The notes under the pieces were generated by a model, which was given only the letters and a program-made list of their open reading frames with translations, was not told where the DNA came from and searched no databases. Positions 1 through 7,654 of a stretch of 20,835 nt of DNA are shown here, piece by piece. The stretch is from positions 1 through 20,835 of the IMG/VR virus record IMGVR_UViG_3300036719_002287; one strand, given 5' to 3'. Each line of letters opens with the position of its first letter. Positions within the stretch are counted from its first letter, which is position 1. Source of the stretch: a virus. Made by a program: the position numbers and the translations under genes.

Positions 1-454
1 ATGCCAATATGGCCCTCATAGAGCCTCCATAAACTCCTGTTAGAAACGCTGATACACGGGAGTCTAAAGAACTGAACCCAGTCAGTAGAATATCACCAGA
101 AATAGACCACTGTAAGTCCGTGCCGCTTAGAACGACAGATAACGCGGATAAGTCGTCTGCATCAACGCATGCGGTAAATCCAGGGCCTTGAGCTACGATG
201 CATGGATCTGATAGCATAGTGAATGCAGACATGTCTATAGTGCCAGAAAGAGACGAAACGCGCACAACCCACGTATTTGGGTCAGAACACCCGAATCCAT
301 CATATGCAGTAGTAATGCTCCCGGCTGGGTCAGTAACCCAAGACGCAACTTCGACCCACGGATCACCACTAAGTAGCGATGAAGCAAACTGGGCACACGT
401 CTGGCAGCATGGGTCGCACGGCTGGCTGCCACATGGCTTCAGAATGAATGTCAT
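1..454 (-). CDS. N-terminal part of a Cys-rich phage protein (runs off the left edge), at least 151 aa
   Basis: The ATG at 454 overlaps the preceding stop (ATGA), and the frame stays open for all 151 visible codons to the window edge. The start MTFILKPCGSQPCDPCCQTC has five Cys within 13 residues (8, 13, 16, 17, 20), a CxxCCxxC cluster that could bind metal or form disulfides. More Cys follow (GFGCSD, DPCIV, FTACVD). The rest alternates strands and Ser/Thr/Gly (TWVVRVSSLSGTIDMSAFT, DLQWSISGDILLTG), like a virion surface domain. Codons use more A/T in third position than neighbouring genes (TTA, CTA, TCT, ACT), hinting at a different origin. No family is recognised. Confidence 0.75.
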   Translation of the reverse strand, partial: MTFILKPCGSQPCDPCCQTCAQFASSLLSGDPWVEVASWVTDPAGSITTAYDGFGCSDPNTWVVRVSSLSGTIDMSAFTMLSDPCIVAQGPGFTACVDADDLSALSVVLSGTDLQWSISGDILLTGFSSLDSRVSAFLTGVYGGSMRAILA

Positions 455-756
455 GGGATATACCCATATATATAGACGCTTGTGTCTACACCGTTTATGC
501 ATGCATTAACCGGGCCGAGCAGTGTTAGTGTCTCGCCGTTCGGTCCGGTTGGCAATGAGGCAACACCACCTCCACTTACGGATGGCTGCCCAGCGGGGCT
601 GGTATTGCCTGAATTAGCAGCGCTCTGGTCCTGCGTCTGACCGTCGCCTGCGCTGCCGGTCCCGGCGGCGTTGAGAGCCAAGTATAACTGCTCAATATCC
701 CGCAGGATCTGCGACTGCCCAAACTCATTGAACGGGGCGTTCGTTGAGATAGGCAT
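451..756 (-). CDS. Small tail-associated protein, 101 aa
   Basis: The start overlaps the nozzle-like stop by one base (TAATG), and the stop overlaps the next start by ATGA, so it is clearly part of the chain. A helical N-terminus (MPISTNAPFNEFGQSQILRD, IEQLYLALNA) is followed by a Gly/Ser/Gln-rich low-complexity linker (about 33-70) and a short hydrophobic end (SVYIYGYIP). It looks like a connector or small virion component and is not recognised further. Confidence 0.7.
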   Translation of the reverse strand: MPISTNAPFNEFGQSQILRDIEQLYLALNAAGTGSAGDGQTQDQSAANSGNTSPAGQPSVSGGGVASLPTGPNGETLTLLGPVNACINGVDTSVYIYGYIP

Positions 757-2738
757 TAGGTTTCCTCAGCAGGCTTCGTGTTGTTGTCGCGGAACGACGC
801 GTCAAGGAAGCGGACGCCGTCAAGCGGAGCCTCGGCTATCACCTCCGCACGGATGACGCGCTTCCAGTCGCCGGGAGTCGGGACCGGGATAAAGCCATCC
901 GTAGCGCCAGCGTCAAAGTCCAGCGAGATGACGTTAGCCGCAACCGAGACGCCTTCGGGGAAGGTATCGGCAGCGAATGCCGTAGCCGGTACAGCCGTGG
1001 CGCTGAAGTCTTGGTAGAAGTTGACCTGACCGTCGCCCATGTCGTCATCGGGGCGGATGGCCATGAGGAACTTATCGGGCCGCTTGGCGAAGTTCATGCC
1101 TTCGCCGGGGTTCCAGTCCGTCATAATCCGCTGACGGATGCTGCCGACGTAGGCTTCCATGCCAGCAGTCGGGGCATTTGCCAGTGCAGGAGTGACCGTG
1201 ATCTGGCTGCCAGATGCTACGGTAATCAGCCGTTCCTCGCCAGTAGACGGGACATACAGCGTCTGCCCGACAACGGCTGTATTCGTTCCGTTGATGATGG
1301 TCGTTGTGCTTCCACTGGTAACAGTAACCACGCCAGCGCCAGCACCATCGTTGGCAGCAACGCCAACACGCCACAGGTAGTTGTTGGAGTCGCCAATCAT
1401 CAGGCGCTGCCTGTCGGTGTACGCCGTATTTAGCACGCCAAACGTGATAGGCTGCCGGTACGCGTACAGTGTCCATTCCTGCGTGTCCAGTGACCAGCAG
1501 AGCGCACGCTTGCAGTAGGTTTCACCGGACAGCGGGAAGAAGAACAGCACCTCTCGGCGCTCAGGCTCGTAGACGATGAACTGTGCCGTGGTATTCGACG
1601 CGTCCATGAGCGATCCCAGCGTGGTATCCACCCGGCGGCTGATTTTCTTGGGCTGCATGGCGTCGATCATCCACATGCCATTGCGCCCCCAGCCAACCAG
1701 TACGCCGCCGTCAATCTTGATGACGCAACGTGCATTGAAGCATCCGAAGTTGCCTGGTATGTCACTCACAATGGCAGCAGCGGGGTCGCTGGAGTAGATA
1801 AGCCTCCGCATGCTTCGCGTGCCGAAGAGGTACATATCCGTGTAAAACGACGACATAGCCGTTGGCGTATCGCCAGCATCCAGCGTAATAGCACGGGCGT
1901 AGTTGGTCTGATCCCATGACTCGGGGAACAGGGCGCGGCTCCATGCCAAGGTTCCGGTGGCAATATCCCACAGCCAGAGGCGCTGCCGATGCTCGCAGAG
2001 AATATCATAGGTTGCCGGTGGCTGATCGTGCCCAAACTCGCCATCACGGCTGGCGGCGATCTGGACGATGAGGTTGGCATCGCTGATGTTGACGTTAGTC
2101 GTAGACCCGCTATTGGCGATAGTCTTTGCCCGGTAGTACGTCTCTGCACCAACAGCCGTCATCTCAATGATGATGCTGGTAACAGTGGCGTCACCACTGG
2201 CCGTGTAGGTAACGTCAATGGTCTGACCAGCAGTGGTCGTAACGGACACAACATCACTGGGATTGCTGTAGCGATTACGGGTACTGTCGTAGTAGCGATA
2301 GCGGATCAGATGCAGGCCAGCGTCTACGCTGCCAGATCCCGTGCCGGTAGCAGTCGGGTCTACGGTTGGGGCAACGATGCCAATGGTGCGGGCAGTTGCA
2401 GTCCCGTTGTCAATAGCGCGAGCTTCTGTGCCATTGGCGTAGTACAGACGGCTGGACATGGACGCGAACGTGGGACGCTGCGTAGCCGTAAGCCCAGTCG
2501 CCAGAGAAGCCACAGACCCAGTCGTCTGATGCACCGACTTGATTTCGCCAGCCGACGTTGCGATGACGGCGTAGCTGCCCATTTCAGCCGCCGACCAGCC
2601 GATGGAAGCGAGATCAACCTTAGCGCCAAAGCCAAGGCGGCGACGGCACTCGCCCTGAATGTAGAGCGAGCAATTCTCAATGGCTTCCCAGCCATCACCT
2701 ACGTCCGTCTCGTCATCTCGATAGCCGTTCCAGGCCAT
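756..2738 (-). CDS. Beta-propeller nozzle or stopper-like tail protein, 660 aa
   Basis: The protein opens MAWNGYRDDETDVGDGWEAI and runs through repeated four-strand blades (SYAVIATSAGEIKSVHQ, RPTFASMSSRLYYANGTEA, LHLIRYRYYDSTRNRYSNPS, QRLWLWDIATGTLAWSRAL, GGVLVGWGRNGMWMIDAM). This pattern fits the tail hub or nozzle proteins of short-tailed phages (P22 gp10- and T7 gp12-like), including the Ig-like insert around residues 130-235. It lies one base after the adaptor-like gene, which matches that pairing in podoviruses. The final part contains GDGQVNFYQDFSATAVPAT and a C-terminal Asp-rich region. The stop shares a base with the next ATG. The call is based on fold pattern and neighbours. Confidence 0.7.
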   Translation of the reverse strand: MAWNGYRDDETDVGDGWEAIENCSLYIQGECRRRLGFGAKVDLASIGWSAAEMGSYAVIATSAGEIKSVHQTTGSVASLATGLTATQRPTFASMSSRLYYANGTEARAIDNGTATARTIGIVAPTVDPTATGTGSGSVDAGLHLIRYRYYDSTRNRYSNPSDVVSVTTTAGQTIDVTYTASGDATVTSIIIEMTAVGAETYYRAKTIANSGSTTNVNISDANLIVQIAASRDGEFGHDQPPATYDILCEHRQRLWLWDIATGTLAWSRALFPESWDQTNYARAITLDAGDTPTAMSSFYTDMYLFGTRSMRRLIYSSDPAAAIVSDIPGNFGCFNARCVIKIDGGVLVGWGRNGMWMIDAMQPKKISRRVDTTLGSLMDASNTTAQFIVYEPERREVLFFFPLSGETYCKRALCWSLDTQEWTLYAYRQPITFGVLNTAYTDRQRLMIGDSNNYLWRVGVAANDGAGAGVVTVTSGSTTTIINGTNTAVVGQTLYVPSTGEERLITVASGSQITVTPALANAPTAGMEAYVGSIRQRIMTDWNPGEGMNFAKRPDKFLMAIRPDDDMGDGQVNFYQDFSATAVPATAFAADTFPEGVSVAANVISLDFDAGATDGFIPVPTPGDWKRVIRAEVIAEAPLDGVRFLDASFRDNNTKPAEET

Positions 2739-2739
2739 G

Positions 2740-4221
2740 CTAGGTCACCCGCTTCCAGCGAGGCGAATCACGACCAATCGAGAGATTCAGCCCAACCGCC
2801 GGGACATCAGTGGCCGACTTGTCCTGCACCGTCAAGCGGGAGAGTGCTTCCTTGTACGCCTGCATGGTCGTCTCGGCGTCACCAGCCATCGACTTGCCAA
2901 CTTGACGCGCGAGTTGATAGTCCATTGCGCGCTTTAACACTTCCAGGTGCACCGGATCCCAGTCGGCAATATCGGTATCGTTGACCAGCCGCGCCGGGCG
3001 AGCGAAGTAGGTGTAGTTCAGCATCTCGTCACTCTGCGGATACGGCCAGCAGATGAACGAACCATTGGCCACACAGAACACATCAGCGAATCGCTGCGAG
3101 TAGACCGCCGCGCTCTCGGCCTCCATGACATCCGCCAGCGACATGGGCGTAGCACCCCAGCCCCACCGCTGACCGGGCAGATTCTTGTGGAAGCGCCAGA
3201 GATCGTCGGGTAGATCGTACTCGTTCTGGTACAGGATGTAGGTAGCGCCAGAGATGGTCGTAGCACCCCAGACATCCGCCATCGTCAGCGTGTCATTGTC
3301 GGCACGGGTGTAGACATCAATGATCTGGTTCTGGACGAACAGCTTACCGCTGGCTGCCCACGACGGCCACGTTCCGCCAACCAATTCCACATTAGCGCTG
3401 CCGTTGGTGATCGTGATGGTTCCGGTGGAGTACGGACCATGCAGGCTGAGCATCGCCCGGCGCAGCAGATGCGGCCACAGACGCTCACTGGACACCATAT
3501 CCAGCGCATCGTTGGCCACGCTCTTGATAATCGTGTCGGCCTTGCTGCCAACCGAGTCAACGAACTGGCGGCGGATGTAGGCCCACAACTGAGCAGCAGA
3601 CATCGGGTTCGCAGTGCTGCCAGCCGTCAGTGCAATGTCCGCACCAGGGCCGGTGACCGTACCACCGCTGACAACGATGGTAGCCGAAGCCTGCGTGTAG
3701 CCGTTCAACTGGGCGCGCACCGTAAATGTGCCGTCTGATAGGTAGACCGGACCCCACAGACCGCTGGCATCAGTCGTAGCCTGCGTGATGAAGGTCGCGC
3801 CAAGGGTGATGTAGACCGTGGCGTTGGCCAGCGGCGATGCGCCATCGGTCACGCGACCATCAGCAGCCGTAGCAGTAAAGCTGGACGGGGTAGAACCGCT
3901 GGTGCCGGTGTCGTTGACCACGTAAATCTGGTTGAAGGCGTCCAGTGGCGAAGCGGTGCGGATGATCTGGAGGACGTAGGTGCCGTTGGTGGCCACGAAC
4001 GCGCTCGACGCAACCTCAACCTCGTACTCACCGGGGTTATTAGCTGCGCTGACCTCAGTTACGGTGATACCAGCGGTGGACTGGTTGCCAACACCGTCCA
4101 GCGACAGCCGCTTGGTAAAACTGCCATCAGTCAGGCCGGTAACAAACGCCCCGGTTCCGTCCTGAATCACAATGACATCCCGCAGAGTCGTTGATTTCCG
4201 GTGGTAGACTATGCTGGACAT
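2740..4221 (-). CDS. Adaptor-like head-tail protein with N-terminal Ig-like domains, 493 aa
   Basis: The C-terminal half (about 210-493) resembles podovirus adaptor or tail-tube-A-like proteins, which bind the portal and link it to the nozzle. Features are AAQLWAYIRRQFVDSVGSK, a helical part, a strand block including NQIIDVYTRADNDTLTMADV, the YDLPDDLWRFHKN segment, CWPYPQSDEMLNYTYFARPA, and final helices (HLEVLKRAMDYQLARQVGK). Ahead of it lie two beta domains. Residues about 1-110 hold RDVIVIQDGTGAFVTGLTDG, and about 120-205 form a carboxypeptidase-regulatory-like fold (DGASPLANATVYITLG, then GTFTVRAQLNGYTQASATI). Such added Ig-like modules usually sit on the virion surface. The next gene starts one base after the stop. 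The adaptor call is by pattern and context. Confidence 0.68.
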   Translation of the reverse strand: MSSIVYHRKSTTLRDVIVIQDGTGAFVTGLTDGSFTKRLSLDGVGNQSTAGITVTEVSAANNPGEYEVEVASSAFVATNGTYVLQIIRTASPLDAFNQIYVVNDTGTSGSTPSSFTATAADGRVTDGASPLANATVYITLGATFITQATTDASGLWGPVYLSDGTFTVRAQLNGYTQASATIVVSGGTVTGPGADIALTAGSTANPMSAAQLWAYIRRQFVDSVGSKADTIIKSVANDALDMVSSERLWPHLLRRAMLSLHGPYSTGTITITNGSANVELVGGTWPSWAASGKLFVQNQIIDVYTRADNDTLTMADVWGATTISGATYILYQNEYDLPDDLWRFHKNLPGQRWGWGATPMSLADVMEAESAAVYSQRFADVFCVANGSFICWPYPQSDEMLNYTYFARPARLVNDTDIADWDPVHLEVLKRAMDYQLARQVGKSMAGDAETTMQAYKEALSRLTVQDKSATDVPAVGLNLSIGRDSPRWKRVT

Positions 4222-4463
4222 ATGGGTTGCTCAATAGTATGCAAAAGTGTGGGATCGCAAGCAATAGCCCGCTGGATACACGCGGAAGCCATCGGCTCAT
4301 GGACGCATAGACCGAATACCAACAGGCTCTTAGGATCCAGTACGTTCACGGACTGCTCAAACCCGAACTTACGGAAGCGATGCCCCATGCAGCGGAGCGC
4401 ATAGGTGTGTGCTAGCCGCTTAGCAGGCGTCCAATCAGGCCACAGTTTCTCATCAAGATCCAT
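4209..4463 (-). CDS. Small unknown protein, 84 aa
   Basis: The frame starts inside the end of the DUF115-like gene (11-nt overlap) and ends 13 nt inside the next gene, so it is coupled on both sides. The sequence (MDLDEKLWPDWTPAKRLAHT, a RFRKFGFEQ segment, several Cys and His) has no signal or membrane segment, and I do not recognise it. The Cys residues (25, 53, 62, 68 and 82) are not arranged in clear CxxC pairs. The close coupling suggests it works with either the DUF115-like enzyme or the adaptor-like protein. Confidence 0.62.
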   Translation of the reverse strand: MDLDEKLWPDWTPAKRLAHTYALRCMGHRFRKFGFEQSVNVLDPKSLLVFGLCVHEPMASACIQRAIACDPTLLHTIEQPICPA

Positions 4464-5577
4464 GGTCTGCCCAATACTGTAAGGAACGGAAGCTATTTAG
4501 GATGGCATCGCGGAGCATGGTGTACGCCTGCGGCTCGGTCAGCGGCAGGGTGCGCCGGAGGATGCTGACGGACAGGTAGACGGTCTGGAGCAGCACCTGA
4601 CCCAGTTGATGGTCCTCTTTATCGAACAGAGCGCCTACAGTAAGCCCGTTGGCGTCTGTAGCCTTCTCTGCCCGTTCTACGGCCTGTCGGATGATCTGGC
4701 CTAGTTGCCCGATTCTGGTGCCGTTCGTGGCTGTACGGTCAACAGGACGCGGCTGGAGGCATGGCTTGTTGCCTAGGACTGGGGACAGCGGCTTAGACTC
4801 GGCTCCCTTGAGGACTGCACCGCCGGGCGCACACTGGACGATACGGCACATAGTAGCCATACCCTCCAGTTCGTTGAGTGCCTGCCGGTAGACCCGGTTG
4901 CTGGCCCGCTCTACGCCATCGGCGCACATGACAGATCCGCATTGCTTCTCTTCAGCGAATGCAAATCCTGCATAGTGCCCTTGGGCGAGGTCATGACCGA
5001 CTAGCCAGCAGGTGCCAGTGGCCATACGAGCGGCGATCCATGCCGATAGGGTGCCGGAGGTCGTAGAGACGGGGATATCCTCACGGCTGATGCCCAGCCA
5101 ACGGCTCACTTTCCCTACATCACCGACCAGATAGTGACGGCTGCACATATCAGGCGCATGCGGCACAAGGGGTAAGCCAGCGTAGACGACACTGGACGGC
5201 AGGGGCAGCGGGATCTTGTCGGGATCTGGCAATCGCTCCTTGGGACAGATGACATGCGGAGTGATACCACATGCAATCAGCCGTGGGATTGCTGAATGTG
5301 AGGCCACAATCAACACTTTGTCCTGCGCCTCACGCAGAAATGGGATATATTGGTCCAGACTTGGGCCAGAACCGACCGATATGCTATCGCCATGGTAGAT
5401 GCCAACAGGCAGCGGATCAGCGTTTAGAAGCCAGGCGTTGCTTTTTATGACATCTATCCCAATCACAGTGTCCAAAATATCATCACCAAACGTCAAGAAA
5501 TGCGACTCGTGCAGTTCCAGCGTCGGATCTTCCAGACGATTAAGTATGGTGACAACCGGCGTAGAACTGTGCTCCAT
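4453..5577 (-). CDS. DUF115 / MptE-like (Maf-type) domain protein, 374 aa
   Basis: The domain family includes archaeal 6-hydroxymethylpterin diphosphokinase MptE and bacterial Maf motility-accessory factors, which are linked to adding nonulosonic acids to flagellin. Family marks visible here are SVGSGPSLDQYIPFL (67-81), the Gly-rich nucleotide-binding-like loop; a strand KVLIVASHSAIPRLIACGIT (87-106) followed by PHVICPKE; and TSGTLSAWIAARMATGTCWL with VGHDLAQ (173-198). The C-terminal part (about 285-374) is helical. The start follows GGAGG. It lies between head and tail genes and overlaps the next gene by 11 nt. The domain call is confident. The substrate is unknown: a glycosyl- or pyrophosphoryl-transferase acting on virion or host-surface sugars is an inference. 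Confidence 0.8.
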   Translation of the reverse strand: MEHSSTPVVTILNRLEDPTLELHESHFLTFGDDILDTVIGIDVIKSNAWLLNADPLPVGIYHGDSISVGSGPSLDQYIPFLREAQDKVLIVASHSAIPRLIACGITPHVICPKERLPDPDKIPLPLPSSVVYAGLPLVPHAPDMCSRHYLVGDVGKVSRWLGISREDIPVSTTSGTLSAWIAARMATGTCWLVGHDLAQGHYAGFAFAEEKQCGSVMCADGVERASNRVYRQALNELEGMATMCRIVQCAPGGAVLKGAESKPLSPVLGNKPCLQPRPVDRTATNGTRIGQLGQIIRQAVERAEKATDANGLTVGALFDKEDHQLGQVLLQTVYLSVSILRRTLPLTEPQAYTMLRDAILNSFRSLQYWADHGS

Positions 5578-5719
5578 ACAAATCCTCCGGCACGCTTGTA
5601 AGTTGAGACAGCAGGGAGTCAACGGCAGGGTCCGGTGACAAACGAACAACCACCCGCCCAAAGAGCGAGTGGTTGACGCCGGGGTCTACCCGGTAATCAC
5701 AATCTTCAGCCGTCAGTTC
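5540..5719 (-). other. Unassigned open frame after the decoration gene (59 codons, no ordinary start)
   Basis: The 140 bases between the decoration stop and the next gene are not obviously empty. In the +1 frame relative to the decoration gene they read ELTAEDCDYRVDPGVNHSLF and continue with plausible coding composition (RLSPDPAVDSLLSQLTSVPE) to a TAA at 5540, overlapping the next gene by 38 nt. There is no ATG. The choices are a CTG at 5716, a GTG at 5653 with a poor ribosome site, or a +1 frameshift at the decoration stop (AUC UGA A). None is convincing, and it may also be a decayed gene or chance. Confidence 0.3.
5584..5588 (-). promoter_or_regulatory. Strong ribosome binding site for the DUF115-like gene
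   Basis: GGAGG on the coding strand, six bases before the ATG at 5577, fixes that start over an ATG-equivalent 28 codons upstream. Confidence 0.7.
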
Positions 5720-6242
5720 AGATGAGACCGGCGAGGACCGCAGTCCCGTCGCCCGAGAGGGCAACGACAGCCGACTGGGTGAGATAGCTGTTGTTGCGCA
5801 GCTGCTGGGCAAGGCTGACGGTGATGCTGGTGATCTGGGCATACGCGAGGATAAGACCCAGCGACTGCACAGCAAGGCCGTCCTGCACAGCGGTCGTGTC
5901 GATCAGGGTGCAACCCGACAGGATGGTGCACGGGCCGCCGACCTGAAGCAGGAAGTAGTCGCCAGCGATCAGGCTGGTGGTGCCAGTCGAACCCTTCTGA
6001 CCCTTGGGGATGACGCCGAAAGCGTAGCCCTGGGGGTTGGCCGGGAGGTCAACGTTCCAGGTCGGCGCACCAGCGACGAACTCAGTGACAACGCCGCGAC
6101 CACCGGCATCAGCCAGAGTCGTGACGAGCTTGGCGACAATGTAGATCTTGCCATTGGCAAAGACCAGCTTGCCGAGATCAGCCTTGTGAGCGGCGTTGGA
6201 CGAAGCCGTGCCGACAGTGATGGGAGCGTGAAGGAGAGACAT
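5718..6242 (-). CDS. Probable capsid decoration or head-associated protein, 174 aa
   Basis: This Ala/Gly/Val/Thr-rich protein follows the capsid gene after a 92-nt gap holding a hairpin. Its order of short strands (HKADLGKLVFANGKIYIVAK, QGYAFGVIPKGQKGSTGTTS, DYFLLQVGGPCTILSGCTL) and its size fit a small all-beta head protein such as a decoration or cement protein. It has two cysteines nine residues apart, and the C-terminus is helical (LILAYAQITSITVSLAQQL). The start at 6242 has only a weak purine-rich site. Function is inferred from position after the capsid gene and composition. An out-of-frame open stretch begins right at its stop. Confidence 0.72.
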   Translation of the reverse strand: MSLLHAPITVGTASSNAAHKADLGKLVFANGKIYIVAKLVTTLADAGGRGVVTEFVAGAPTWNVDLPANPQGYAFGVIPKGQKGSTGTTSLIAGDYFLLQVGGPCTILSGCTLIDTTAVQDGLAVQSLGLILAYAQITSITVSLAQQLRNNSYLTQSAVVALSGDGTAVLAGLI

Positions 6243-6291
6243 GTGGTTTTCTTTCTCTACCGGACTAGCCGGATACGAGGGTGATGGTCCA

Positions 6292-6318
6292 CCCCTGGCA
6301 GGTACACCCTACCAGGGG
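6292..6318 (-). terminator. GC-rich hairpin after the major capsid gene (attenuator or mRNA-processing hairpin)
   Basis: On the minus-strand transcript an 11-bp stem (CCCCUGGUAGG with CCUGCCAGGGG) closes a 5-base loop (GUGUA). One pair is G-U. On the plus strand the same position is a C-A mismatch, so the stem suits minus-strand RNA. No U tract follows. It lies 17 bases after the capsid stop and could lower expression of downstream genes or stabilise capsid mRNA. Confidence 0.5.
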
Positions 6319-6334
6319 CTTCGCATCAGTTAGT

Positions 6335-7651
6335 TCAGGCCGCACCGCTGTACGGGCTGGCGCGACCGAAGTAGCGCGGGTTGCAGATCAACTGGCCGGG
6401 GAAGGTGCACGAGGTGAGCCACTGGCGACGATTCGGGTCGCGGGTGATCTCAGTCTCCAGGATACCGGCGTCCTCACCGCTGACCTTCAGCGGGTTGCCA
6501 TCTTCCAGTCCACGGTACAGCGGCTGCACCTTGAGCTTCATCTGCGCGCCTGGGAAGGCATAGGCGGTGTTGGCGGGCATCAGATCGTCCCAGAACCAGG
6601 CAACGCCCTGGTGCATGATGACATCGGTCGGCCAGCCAGTCTCAGCCACGTTGATGGCCTTGTTGGTGTTGCTGACAAAGATCGTCTCACGGACGGCCTT
6701 CTTGCGGCCCAGGTACTCAAAGAAGTTGCGGTCCAGGATGCCGACCGTGGGCTTCTTCATGCGGTCCGAGTTGCTGAAGCGGCTCAGACGGAACACGAGG
6801 TACGACAGGAAGATTTCGATGGCGTCATCTTCGTCGCTCAGAGTGCCGGTCCACGAGGACGAGGCGGAGTTGACCAGGGTCGGGGTCCAAGCGTCCCACT
6901 GAGCCGAGTCAACAGCAAGCTGACCGGGCTTCAGGGCCAGGCCGAGGTACTTGTTGCTGCCATTGACGGCCACTTCCTTGTCGGCGGCAACAGGAGCAGC
7001 GCCCGTCAGGGTGCCGGTTCCGGTCGAAGTCGTCGGAGGGGTGTAGCCTTCGATGTCGTAGTCGCCAATCGCAGTGCCGGTCGCGGGCGATCCGCCAGCG
7101 GTGACCGCGCCCATGGCGTAGGTCGCGCTGCCGTCATAGCCGTTGCCGGGGAGCAGGGTCGGCAGACCCTCAATCGGCAGGCCCGAGCCAGCGTAGATGC
7201 TGGAGTTCATCTGGAGCATCTGGTGACGCAGGCCGTTCTCAGCGGTGATCGTGTCACGGATCATCGCAGGGATCTCGCTCTTGCTCAGATCAACGATCGC
7301 GCTGCCCTTGTTGCGGCGCAGAGCACCACGGTCCAGAGCGGTCGCGTTCACGACCTCAGCGAAGTTCGCAACCCAACGCTGGTAGCGCTTCTTGTGGGTG
7401 AACAGAGCCGAGATGTCCTGACCGGGGGCCGAGATCGACGGCAGGATGCGACCCGCCTCGATAGCGCCGGACAGTTCATAGGTCTGCGACTGAAGTTGGG
7501 TGCCATCAGAGCCGCCCTGCACGTCGTATTCAATCGCGCCAGCCTTCTTGATCTCCTTGAAGAGGGGATCATGGTCGCTGACGCCTTCCCAAGCGCCGCG
7601 AGCGACGTTGGCAAGAGTGGTGGTGGAAACGGGATCCTGTGAGCCGGACAT
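6335..7651 (-). CDS. Major capsid protein, 438 aa
   Basis: The gene follows scaffold and portal, has the usual length, and reads like an HK97-fold shell protein. It has an N-terminal arm (SGSQDPVSTTTLANVARGAW), an early strand pair, a helical spine region (KSEIPAMIRDTITAENGLRH), a Gly/Thr-rich insertion at about residues 170-240, a P-domain-like segment (DRMKKPTVGILDRNFFEYLG), and a C-terminal part with ETEITRDPNRRQWLTSCTFPG. The Gly/Thr-rich insertion could be a surface loop or small added domain. The ATG is four bases after the scaffold stop region, with only a weak GAAAG site, so translation may be partly coupled. The identity is by position and pattern, not by a single catalytic motif. 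Confidence 0.87.
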   Translation of the reverse strand: MSGSQDPVSTTTLANVARGAWEGVSDHDPLFKEIKKAGAIEYDVQGGSDGTQLQSQTYELSGAIEAGRILPSISAPGQDISALFTHKKRYQRWVANFAEVVNATALDRGALRRNKGSAIVDLSKSEIPAMIRDTITAENGLRHQMLQMNSSIYAGSGLPIEGLPTLLPGNGYDGSATYAMGAVTAGGSPATGTAIGDYDIEGYTPPTTSTGTGTLTGAAPVAADKEVAVNGSNKYLGLALKPGQLAVDSAQWDAWTPTLVNSASSSWTGTLSDEDDAIEIFLSYLVFRLSRFSNSDRMKKPTVGILDRNFFEYLGRKKAVRETIFVSNTNKAINVAETGWPTDVIMHQGVAWFWDDLMPANTAYAFPGAQMKLKVQPLYRGLEDGNPLKVSGEDAGILETEITRDPNRRQWLTSCTFPGQLICNPRYFGRASPYSGAA

Positions 7652-7654
7652 GGG

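Noticed and set aside
198-509. Plus-strand 103-codon open frame near the left edge
   Set aside because: It overlaps the Cys-rich minus-strand gene, which is open to the edge and coupled by ATGA; no ribosome site was seen for the plus-strand frame.
1989-2984. Plus-strand 331-codon open frame
   Set aside because: It is antisense to two coupled genes (nozzle-like and adaptor-like), crosses their junction, and shows no recognisable domain.
6281-7642. Plus-strand 453-codon open frame
   Set aside because: It lies wholly opposite the major capsid gene, has a repetitive Arg/Gly/Val composition typical of the antisense of GC-rich codons, and has no ribosome site or neighbours on its strand.
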